Positions 36,129 to 41,299 of a stretch of DNA of 41,299 bases are shown here, one piece after another (position 1 is the first letter of the stretch; every line of letters starts with the position of its first letter). A program made the position numbers and the translations under genes. The stretch comes from Actinomycetes bacterium (GTDB lineage Bacteria > Actinomycetota > Actinomycetes > Propionibacteriales > Propionibacteriaceae): assembly GCA_030426725.1 (NCBI GenBank), contig JAUHXZ010000019.1:1-41299 (forward strand), written 5' to 3'. The notes under the pieces are model-generated. The model did no database searches and was not told the DNA's origin. It saw nothing but the letters and a program-made list of their open reading frames with translations.

Positions 36129-36899
36129 TCAAGAGTCCTCGTTGTCCAGCCCGTCGGGCAGTTTCGTGGGCGTACCGTCAAGCAGTTCCATCGCGCCGAA
36201 GGCGTAGCGGGCGAGGATCAGCAGGCTGAGGTGTGGGGTCTCACCGAGCGGGGCCGTGACAGCGACCGCCCCGGCGTGGAAGGCGGCCTGGGCGTGGGCG
36301 CGGTAATCCGGCGTCGGCGTGAGGTAGAGGCTCCCGGCGGCGATGTGCCTGCGGCCCTGGTGGCGCAGCGACTGGACGGCGGTCGCCGTGGCGCGGCCGT
36401 CGCCGGTCTCCACGGCGAGGAGGACCGGCAGCCGGTGGTGCGCGGACCACTGCCGCGCACGTCTCGCAAGGAGGGAGGTGCCCCGGACATCGCCGCCGGC
36501 CGGGGCCGCGAGGACGAGGCCGTCGATCTCGAGCGCGCCTCCGCGGTGCAGCGCCTCGCGAACCCGCTCGTCGAGGATGTTGAGCACCTCACTGGCGGGG
36601 CCGACGGGGCGGCTCACGGCCAGCCGGATGTGGGGGGAGTGAACCAGTTCGTCGAGTTCGGGGTCGTGCTCGGCGGCGGACACGAGATCCAGGGGGACGA
36701 GCACGGCCTCGGCGATGTCATCGGCCTCGAGTTCGGCGAGGACGCGCTCGACGCGAGGGGTGCCGGCCCCGAGCCGGCCGAGAGCGACGCGCAGGTCCGG
36801 CCGGGAGTCCTGGAGGGACCTGACGATGGCGTTGAGTGCATTGGTCACCGGCGGGTCATCGGGGCCATCGGCCACGAGCACGATTGCCGGCGCGGTCAT
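36129..36899 (-). CDS. CbiX/SirB-like sirohydrochlorin chelatase family protein, altered active site
   Basis: A 256-residue protein with the chelatase layout: strand 1 VLVADGPDDPP, two alpha/beta modules, LVPLDLVSAAEHDPELDEL in the first and SLYLTPTPDYRAHAQ ... VTAPLGETPHLSLLILARYAFGAMELL in the second. Class II chelatases insert Fe2+ or Co2+ into sirohydrochlorin. Their first metal-binding His lies in an AHGSRDP motif; here the equivalent position is Asp11 (VADGPDDP). The second His, in GYHV-type motifs, appears conserved as His78. The activity is thus uncertain: altered metal choice or a non-catalytic homologue. The ATG at 36899 is chosen because homology begins at once. It lies 50 bases downstream of a minus-strand tRNA-Val and may be read through from it. 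Confidence 0.65.
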   Translation of the reverse strand: MTAPAIVLVADGPDDPPVTNALNAIVRSLQDSRPDLRVALGRLGAGTPRVERVLAELEADDIAEAVLVPLDLVSAAEHDPELDELVHSPHIRLAVSRPVGPASEVLNILDERVREALHRGGALEIDGLVLAAPAGGDVRGTSLLARRARQWSAHHRLPVLLAVETGDGRATATAVQSLRHQGRRHIAAGSLYLTPTPDYRAHAQAAFHAGAVAVTAPLGETPHLSLLILARYAFGAMELLDGTPTKLPDGLDNEDS

Positions 36900-36949
36900 C
36901 CACTCACTCTCATCGGGCCGCCGTGGCGGCGTGTCGGAGACTCTTGCAG

Positions 36950-37021
36950 TGGGCGATGGCGGTTTCGAACCGCCGACCTCTTCGGTGTGAACGAAGCGCG
37001 CTACCACTGCGCCAATCGCCC
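36950..37021 (-). tRNA. tRNA-Val (anticodon CAC)
   Basis: A 72-base cloverleaf: acceptor GGGCGAT/ATCGCCC, anticodon stem CTTCG/CGAAG around loop TTCACAC (anticodon CAC), T-arm GGCGG-TTCGAAA-CCGCC, discriminator A. CCA is not encoded. Upstream on this strand TAGACT (37039-37034) is a likely -10. Its D-arm and acceptor are nearly identical to the other tRNA-Val at 37459-37530. Confidence 0.97.
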
Positions 37022-37267
37022 TAGCGAGGATGGAGTCTAGTAGACGACCCCCTCCCGTGTCGAACCGGGCGGCGCCTCCCCGGGTCGGTCGAGGTTGGGC
37101 GGACGGCACGAACGCGGGTGGGAAGGCCTCGCGAGGTCGGCATGCGATCCGTCCCGGGTGGTCAAAACGGCCCATGAGACCCGATTTGTGTTCGTCGTCA
37201 GGGGTGCGCTAATGTTCTCTACGCGCCGGACGGGGAAGCCCGAAAGGTACTGAACAAGAAGGCGCAT
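37022..37267. promoter_or_regulatory. Divergent tRNA promoter region
   Basis: This non-coding stretch separates the minus-strand tRNA-Val from the plus-strand tRNA cluster. On the plus strand TTGTGT (37186-37191) and TAATGT (37210-37215), 18 bp apart, form a good promoter for the three tRNA genes, leaving a ~45-base leader. On the minus strand TAGACT (37034-37039) serves tRNA-Val(CAC). I see no open reading frame worth calling here. Confidence 0.6.
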
Positions 37268-37340
37268 GCGGACGTGGCTCAGTTGGTAGAGCATCACCTT
37301 GCCAAGGTGAGGGTCGCGAGTTCGAATCTCGTCGTCCGCT
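37268..37340 (+). tRNA. tRNA-Gly (anticodon GCC)
   Basis: A 73-base cloverleaf: acceptor GCGGACG/CGTCCGC, anticodon stem TCACC/GGTGA with loop TTGCCAA (anticodon GCC), T-arm GCGAG-TTCGAAT-CTCGT, discriminator T. No encoded CCA. First gene of a three-tRNA cluster. Confidence 0.97.
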
Positions 37341-37386
37341 CGGAGAAGTCTCTCCCAATCCGCTTGAGGAGGGTCATCCTTCACCA

Positions 37387-37457
37387 GGTGGAGTGGCCGA
37401 GAGGCGAGGCAACGGACTGCAAATCCGTGTACACGGGTTCAAATCCCGTCTCCACCT
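37387..37457 (+). tRNA. tRNA-Cys (anticodon GCA)
   Basis: A 71-base cloverleaf: acceptor GGTGGAG/CTCCACC, anticodon stem ACGGA/TCCGT with loop CTGCAAA (anticodon GCA), T-arm ACGGG-TTCAAAT-CCCGT, and the T discriminator that is an identity element for Cys. No encoded CCA; the next tRNA begins one base later. Confidence 0.97.
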
Positions 37458-37458
37458 C

Positions 37459-37530
37459 GGGCGGTTGGCGCAGTGGTAGCGCGCTTCCTTGACACGGAAG
37501 AGGTCGCCAGTTCAAACCTGGCATCGCCCA
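37459..37530 (+). tRNA. tRNA-Val (anticodon GAC)
   Basis: A 72-base cloverleaf: acceptor GGGCGGT/ATCGCCC with one G-T pair, anticodon stem CTTCC/GGAAG with loop TTGACAC (anticodon GAC), T-arm GCCAG-TTCAAAC-CTGGC, discriminator A. A rho-independent terminator follows eight bases later. Confidence 0.97.
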
Positions 37531-37537
37531 CCGAGAC

Positions 37538-37561
37538 AACCCCGGCCCAGGCCGGGGTTTT
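37538..37561 (+). terminator. Rho-independent terminator of the tRNA cluster
   Basis: AACCCCGGC and GCCGGGGTT form a 9-bp stem around a four-base loop, followed by a run of four T (37558-37561). It closes the Gly-Cys-Val tRNA unit and separates it from the convergent lipoprotein gene. Confidence 0.85.
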
Positions 37562-37601
37562 CTGCGTGCGGGGGAGTCCCACCCCGATTCCGGACGTGGC
37601 G

Positions 37602-38180
37602 TCAGCGGCAGGCGCCCTCGCACATGAGACCGAGGGTGACCTGGATCTCGGGCTCGGTGACGTCGGATGCCGCGAGAAGGAGAACCATGCCGTCCCTGGC
37701 GTAGGCGCGCAGGTTCGCATTGCCGTCAGTGAACGGACCGACGGCCTTCTGCAAGTTGTCGGTCACCAGCTCGTTCAGCTGGTCCGGCGGGAGCCCTGAC
37801 TGCAGCGCGAACAACGACAGGAAGACCTCGGCGGCCTGGGGGAACTGGTCCTCGGTCATGATCGTGTAACCCTCGGCTTCGAGCGTGTCCATCAACTCGA
37901 TGGCAGTGCGCTGCTCGTACATGCTGGACGCCACACAGATCTCCGACTCCGACACTCCACCGGCCGCGATGCCCTGCGAGGCGATCAGTTCGCCGTCCGG
38001 CCTCTGAAGGCTGGGGGGGAGACAACTCTCGCCGCTGCTGCCGCCGACCTCGAAATCGACATCCAGCCCCTGCTCGGACGCCAGGCCCTCAACGCGGTCC
38101 AGCACGGTTCCGCAGCCTGTGAGTGCGAAGCCGGCGGCGACCACCGCCGCGGCGACGCGTGACCGAATGTGAGTGATCAT
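37602..38180 (-). CDS. Putative lipoprotein of unknown function
   Basis: A 192-residue exported protein. The signal peptide has a basic start (MITHIRSRV), a hydrophobic core (AAAVVAAGFA) and the lipobox LTGC with the lipidated Cys at residue 23. The mature part is acidic and has no family that I recognise. It contains four further Cys (SCLPPS, SEICVASS, and LMCEGACR at the C-terminus), which could form two disulfides outside the membrane, and a helical segment EDQFPQAAEVFLSLFALQSGLPPDQLNELVTDNLQKAV. A good Shine-Dalgarno (AAGGGGG) stands upstream of the ATG at 38180. It is transcribed toward the tRNA terminator. Confidence 0.8.
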   Translation of the reverse strand: MITHIRSRVAAAVVAAGFALTGCGTVLDRVEGLASEQGLDVDFEVGGSSGESCLPPSLQRPDGELIASQGIAAGGVSESEICVASSMYEQRTAIELMDTLEAEGYTIMTEDQFPQAAEVFLSLFALQSGLPPDQLNELVTDNLQKAVGPFTDGNANLRAYARDGMVLLLAASDVTEPEIQVTLGLMCEGACR

Positions 38181-38338
38181 GTTCGGACCCCCTTGTAGGC
38201 CATCAGGTTAACCATGGAGGGGCTCGTTGAGAAGGCTCCGGCACATCCATGTCAGGGGAGCCAAGCCCAGCACATAGACCGATAAGCAGCATTATGTCAT
38301 TACGGGTGGTGCTGGACGATGGGACAAGGTATCCCCCC

Positions 38339-38374
38339 TTGACACCCGGCCCCGCCGTCCAACAGCGTTGGGCC
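38339..38374 (+). promoter_or_regulatory. Predicted promoter of the double-DUF1801 gene
   Basis: TTGACA (38339-38344) is a perfect -35. CAGCGT (38363-38368) is a weak -10 at 18-bp spacing and ends six bases before the ATG at 38375. This supports that ATG over more distant upstream starts. Confidence 0.45.
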
Positions 38375-39154
38375 ATGCCAGCTGAGCCAGCCATGCGCCC
38401 CACGGGCGAGAAGATCGACGCATACCTTGACGCGCTTCCGCCGCGGCGCCGACCCGAGGCTGACAGCCTCATCGCGCTCATGGGCGAACTCAGCGGCGAG
38501 GAGCCGGTGGTGTGGGCCTCGCGCATCATCGGGTTCGGGGCGCAGCACTACCGGTTGGATTCGGGGCGCGAGGGCGACATGCCCCTCCTGGCGTTCAACC
38601 CGGGCAAGGCCAGGATCACCATCTACTTCAACGAGGGCTTCGACCGGTACGGCGAGGAGCTCGCCAGGCTCGGCCGGCACAGCACCGGCGTGTCATGTCT
38701 CTACCTCACGCGGCTCGAGAACACCGACCAGACCGTGCTGCGCCGGATGCTGGAGCGCTCCCTGGCCGTCGCGACCGAGCCCCCGACCGCCAAGCCCGAG
38801 ACCGTGGACGAGTACCTCGACCAGGTTCCGGCAGCCGCGCGGGCGCGTCTCGACGAGTTGCGCGGCATCGTCCGGGAGTCGCTCACGACCTCCGACGAGG
38901 TCCTCAGCTACGGGATCCTCGGCTACCGCACCGAGAGCGGCAAGGTGGCCGTCTATGCGTCCGGATGGAAGGACCACGTGGCCCTCTATCCCCTGCCCGC
39001 CTCCGAGGAGCTCCGATCGGAGTGTGCTCCGTACGTCCGGGGCAAGGGCACGATGTGGCTGGCGCTCGACGCCCCACTCCCCCGCGATCTGATCGTGCGG
39101 GTCGTCGGGGCTCTCGAGGGCGACGCGGCGGCCAGGGCCCGCCCGCGCCCCTGA
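38375..39154 (+). CDS. Protein with two DUF1801 domains
   Basis: A 259-residue protein made of two copies of the DUF1801 (YdhG-like) fold. Copy one runs ~residues 10-130 (GEKIDAYLDALPPRRRPEADSLIALMGE ... LAFNPGKARITIYFNEGFDRYGEELARLG) and copy two ~140-250 (ETVDEYLDQVPAAARARLDELRGIVRESL ... EVLSYGILGYRTESGKVAVYASGWKDHVALYPLP). The second keeps the usual Y-G-x-x-x-Y and H-x-x-L-Y-P features; the first is more divergent. Most DUF1801 proteins have one copy and no known enzymatic activity. The start is placed at 38375 from the TTGACA promoter; 38393 is an alternative. Confidence 0.8.
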   Translation: MPAEPAMRPTGEKIDAYLDALPPRRRPEADSLIALMGELSGEEPVVWASRIIGFGAQHYRLDSGREGDMPLLAFNPGKARITIYFNEGFDRYGEELARLGRHSTGVSCLYLTRLENTDQTVLRRMLERSLAVATEPPTAKPETVDEYLDQVPAAARARLDELRGIVRESLTTSDEVLSYGILGYRTESGKVAVYASGWKDHVALYPLPASEELRSECAPYVRGKGTMWLALDAPLPRDLIVRVVGALEGDAAARARPRP

Positions 39155-39158
39155 AGCA

Positions 39159-39779
39159 TCACTCGAACGCGGATGGGTCCCCCGCTCCCACCCGCAGGAT
39201 CTCCGGTTCGTCACCGCTGAGATCGACGACGGTCGTCGGCTCGACGCCGCAGTCGCCCGAATCGAGAACCGCGTCGATCTGGTGATCCAGCAGATCCTTG
39301 ATCGTCCAGCCGTCGGTCAGAGGCTCGTCGTGGTCGGGCAGGAGGAGAGTGGACGACAGCAGCGGCGCCCCCACCGCGTCAAGCAGAGCCAGCGTCGTAC
39401 GGTGATCCGGGATCCGCACCCCGACGGTGCGCTTCTTCGGGTGCAGCATCATCTTCGGCACCTCTCGGGAGGCCTTGAGGATAAACGTGTAGGGCCCCGG
39501 AGTGGCGGCCTTCACGGCGCGGAACACCCAGTTGTCCATTTCGACATAGGCCCCGAGTTTGGCGAACGAGTCCACCACCAGCGTGAAGTGGTGCTTGTCG
39601 TCCAGGTGCCGGATCCGCTTGATGCGGCTGACCCCCTCCGCGTTGCCGAGGGAGCAGCCGAAGGCGAAGCACGAGTCCGTCGGGTAGGCGATCAGGCCGC
39701 CGTCGTCCAGGATCCTGGCGATCTGGGACAGCGACCTGGGCTGCGGGTTGACCGGGTGAACGTCGAAGTACTGGGCCAT
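39159..39779 (-). CDS. yciO: YciO-like Sua5/YrdC family protein
   Basis: A 206-residue member of the Sua5/YrdC/YciO group. It follows E. coli YciO almost throughout: FDVHPVNPQPRSL, DDGGLIAYPTDSCFAFGCSLGN, IKRIRHLDDKHHFTLVV, ATPGPYTFILKASREVPKMMLHPKKRTVGVRIP and the end PTTVVDLSGDEPEILRVGAGDPSAFE. YrdC and Sua5 make threonylcarbamoyl-AMP for tRNA t6A; YciO has the fold and binds RNA, but its in vivo role is unclear, so I do not call it the t6A enzyme. The ATG at 39779 lies six bases from TAGCCT on this strand without a Shine-Dalgarno. Confidence 0.85.
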   Translation of the reverse strand: MAQYFDVHPVNPQPRSLSQIARILDDGGLIAYPTDSCFAFGCSLGNAEGVSRIKRIRHLDDKHHFTLVVDSFAKLGAYVEMDNWVFRAVKAATPGPYTFILKASREVPKMMLHPKKRTVGVRIPDHRTTLALLDAVGAPLLSSTLLLPDHDEPLTDGWTIKDLLDHQIDAVLDSGDCGVEPTTVVDLSGDEPEILRVGAGDPSAFE

Positions 39780-39791
39780 GGGCCCAGGCTA
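39780..39791 (-). promoter_or_regulatory. Predicted leaderless promoter of yciO
   Basis: TAGCCT (39791-39786, minus) ends six bases before the ATG at 39779. The 11-base string TAGCCTGGGCC is identical to the one in front of parE. Confidence 0.55.
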
Positions 39792-39798
39792 CTCAGCC

Positions 39799-40689
39799 TC
39801 AGAGGACCGCGGTCGAGATGGCCGCGACCTCCTCGGCGCTGAGCTCGAGATCCATCGCCTTCGCGGAGTCCACGATCGACTCGGGCCGGGACGCACCGGG
39901 AATCACGATGACGTGCTCGCCTAGCGCGAGCTCCCAGGCCAGCGTCACCTGCTGCGGCGAAACGCCGTGCATCTCCGCGATCGCCGCGATGACCGGGAAC
40001 CTCCGGCCGACCTCCTCGGCTCCACCGCCGGTGCCGCCCAGCGGGGACCAGGGCAGGAAGGCGACGCCCTGCCGCGCACACAGATCCAGCTCTCCCTTGC
40101 TGGTGTGGTTGAAGCGCGGCGAGAACTCGTTCTGCACCGCGGCCAGTTCGCCCGCGCCCAGCACTTCGACCGCGATCTCGATCTCCTCTTCGTTGGCGTT
40201 GGAGATACCGATCTCCTTGATCAGCCCCTCGCTCTTGAGCGCCGCGAACGTCTCCATCACCTCGGCGTAGACCTGGCCGCGGTCCGGGCGGTGCAGGTAG
40301 TACAGGTCGATGGCGTCCACGGCTAGCGCCTCCAGCGAGGCCTCGACCCGCGAACGCAGGTACCCGGCCGAAGCGTCGCGGCCCCACCGCTCCCCCTCGC
40401 TGCGCGTGATGCCGCCTTTCGTCGCCACCACGATGCCGTCGGTGTCGCCGGCGTAGCTGCGCAGGGCCTTGGCCACGATGCGCTCGTTGTGGCCCATCGA
40501 GTCCCAGCTCGGCGCGTAGATGTCCGCGGTGTCGATGAGGGTCACGCCCGCGTCGAGGGCGGCGTGCACGGTGGCGATCGCCTGTTCCTCGGAGGGCTTG
40601 ACGGGCTTGCCGCTCATCGAGAAGGGCATGGCGCCCAGCCCGACGGACGAGACGGTGAACTGGCCGATGCGTCGCTGCTTCGAAGTCAT
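39799..40689 (-). CDS. Aldo/keto reductase
   Basis: A 296-residue NADPH-dependent oxidoreductase with a TIM-barrel fold. The catalytic tetrad is visible: Asp and Tyr in DTADIYAPS (~residues 53-61), Lys in VATKGGI (~91) and His in YYLHRPD (~132). The cofactor phrase PWSPLGGTGGG and the C-terminal IVIPGASRPESIVDSAKA are typical of bacterial AKRs acting on small aldehydes or sugars; the substrate is unknown. The ATG at 40689 sits six bases from TAGAGT on this strand. It lies upstream of yciO on the same strand (19-base gap) and downstream of the TadE-like gene (nine-base gap). Confidence 0.92.
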   Translation of the reverse strand: MTSKQRRIGQFTVSSVGLGAMPFSMSGKPVKPSEEQAIATVHAALDAGVTLIDTADIYAPSWDSMGHNERIVAKALRSYAGDTDGIVVATKGGITRSEGERWGRDASAGYLRSRVEASLEALAVDAIDLYYLHRPDRGQVYAEVMETFAALKSEGLIKEIGISNANEEEIEIAVEVLGAGELAAVQNEFSPRFNHTSKGELDLCARQGVAFLPWSPLGGTGGGAEEVGRRFPVIAAIAEMHGVSPQQVTLAWELALGEHVIVIPGASRPESIVDSAKAMDLELSAEEVAAISTAVL

Positions 40690-40701
40690 GCCCTCACTCT
40701 A
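40690..40701 (-). promoter_or_regulatory. Predicted leaderless promoter of the aldo/keto reductase
   Basis: TAGAGT (40701-40696, minus) ends six bases before the ATG at 40689. Its first three bases are also the TAG stop codon of the TadE-like gene upstream. Confidence 0.5.
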
Positions 40702-41127
40702 CTGACCGCGCATCGGGTCCACCGGCGAGGTCCGAACAGCCTCGACGTCCACGCCGCCGGGGATGAACGGAAGCGCGACGTCGGCCAGATCGACAGTGCA
40801 TCGGGTACGCACTGAGACCGATGCCCGCTCCCCCAACGACCGCGCGAGCCCCGATGCGTCAAGCTCGACCCTGGTGTCCGTGCACGAAACGTTTCGTTCG
40901 GTGAGGGCCCTCTCGACGGCGGCACGCGCGGCCCTCTCCCCCGCCGCCGGACTGCGCTCGAGGGACGCGGCCCGCGCCCCGGCGGCCGCCGCCACGCCCA
41001 CATCCCCCACGGCGAGCGCGACACGTGCGAGCGTCAGGAGCAGGCCGACGAACAGCAGCAGCGCCGGCACGATGACGGCCGCCTCCACGCTCATCGCCAG
41101 GCCCCGCTCGCCGGGAACGCGCCTCAT
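40699..41127 (-). CDS. TadE-like Flp pilus assembly protein
   Basis: A 142-residue protein with the TadE arrangement: a short basic N-terminus ending in RGLAMSVEAAVIVPALLLFVGLLLTLARVALA, where Glu follows the type IV prepilin-like cleavage context and leads into one membrane helix, then a small extracytoplasmic domain. Two Cys residues (VSCTDT and TRCTVDL) could form a disulfide, and the domain ends with a beta-rich SVSVRTRCTVDLADVALPFIPGG segment. TadE proteins are minor pseudopilins of tight-adherence pili. The ATG overlaps the stop of the upstream gene (ATGA), so it belongs to a tad-type operon extending beyond the window. Other tad genes are not seen here. Confidence 0.82.
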   Translation of the reverse strand: MRRVPGERGLAMSVEAAVIVPALLLFVGLLLTLARVALAVGDVGVAAAAGARAASLERSPAAGERAARAAVERALTERNVSCTDTRVELDASGLARSLGERASVSVRTRCTVDLADVALPFIPGGVDVEAVRTSPVDPMRGQ

Positions 41128-41299
41128 GAACCGCTCAACCGCTCGGTGGCGACGTGTGCCGTGGCGGAGACATCGAACGGCCAGATGATGGCGACAGCCC
41201 GCCCGCTGACGGTCACCACGGTGTCTCGCCTGCCCCGCGACGCCTGGGCGTCCACCGCTGTGAGCGATCCGTTGCCGGCGGCCTCGACCGCGGCGGATC
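41124..41299 (-). CDS. TadE/TadG-like pilus protein, C-terminal part (5' truncated by window)
   Basis: The frame is open from the window edge and gives a final ~58 residues, including AAVEAAGNGSLTAVDAQAS, TVVTVSGRAVAIIWPFDVS and the end TAHVATERLSGS. Repeated small residues, Gly-Asn-Gly and a TVTVSGRA beta segment match the extracytoplasmic ends of actinobacterial TadE/TadG-like proteins, and it is coupled to the TadE-like gene by an ATGA overlap. The membrane helix must lie outside the window, so the identification rests on a short tail plus context. Confidence 0.6.
   Translation of the reverse strand, partial: SAAVEAAGNGSLTAVDAQASRGRRDTVVTVSGRAVAIIWPFDVSATAHVATERLSGS

Noticed and set aside
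37268..37530. Lack of encoded CCA at tRNA 3' ends as a sign of decay
   Set aside because: Many actinobacterial tRNA genes rely on CCA-adding enzyme; all four cloverleaves are complete.
38181..38374. A small gene in the spacer before the DUF1801 gene
   Set aside because: The in-frame extension MSGEPSPAH... has no ribosome site or promoter at its start and no recognisable similarity; a TTGACA element inside it points to a start at 38375.

Overview
The window is a GC-rich, gene-dense stretch of an actinobacterial chromosome. Actinobacteria-specific families (SepH, DUF4193, DUF3093, DUF3710, DUF3000, DUF5998, a DUF7455-like protein), an AdnB-type helicase-nuclease, NudC, and a second type II topoisomerase pair (ParE/ParC) all point that way. 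The LutABC lactate operon and overall style would suit a Propionibacteriaceae-like organism; that is an inference, not shown by any marker here. Gene order from DUF4193 to the TrmA-type methyltransferase, and dxs-RNase D-DUF3000, follows the order I recall for Mycobacterium tuberculosis Rv2699c-Rv2689c and Rv2682c-Rv2680, so most of the window is ordinary conserved core.

Layout. 1-4.6 kb: 3' part of adnB, nudC, a small zinc-ribbon protein on the other strand, parE. 4.6-8.5 kb: lutC-lutB-lutA (minus strand, stop/start overlaps) with a divergent FCD-type GntR regulator. 8.5-12.5 kb: beta-carbonic anhydrase, parC and an App1-like phosphatase (minus). 12.5-16.1 kb: a tight plus-strand operon of DUF5998, alkaline-phosphatase-superfamily enzyme, glycosyltransferase and thymidine kinase. 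16.1-24.4 kb: sepH, DUF4193, DUF4235, DUF3093, dut, DUF3710, OB-fold protein, two TrkA proteins, APC permease and RNA methyltransferase. 24.4-28.5 kb: an ABC exporter with one ATPase and two paralogous 534-residue permeases. 28.6-36.9 kb: aconitase, a small unknown gene, dxs, RNase D, DUF3000, msrB and a CbiX-like protein. 36.95-37.53 kb: four tRNA genes (Val-CAC minus; Gly-GCC, Cys-GCA, Val-GAC plus) and a rho-independent terminator. 37.6-41.3 kb: a lipoprotein, a double-DUF1801 protein, yciO, an aldo/keto reductase and two TadE-like pilus genes, the last cut by the window edge.

Expression. Many single genes and operon heads carry a TANNNT-like -10 hexamer ending 5-7 nt before the start codon and no Shine-Dalgarno sequence, the expected geometry of leaderless mRNA. 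Four of them share the same hexamer, TACGGT. Other genes have clear AGGAG-type sites, and operon-internal genes are coupled by ATGA/GTGA overlaps.

I found no CRISPR array, insertion sequence, prophage or clearly new multi-gene system. The points most worth a second look are the leaderless promoter pattern, near-perfect palindromes upstream of DUF4193 and acnA, a CbiX-like protein whose first metal-binding His is Asp, a SepH lacking its usual N-terminal segment, and the duplicated exporter permease.
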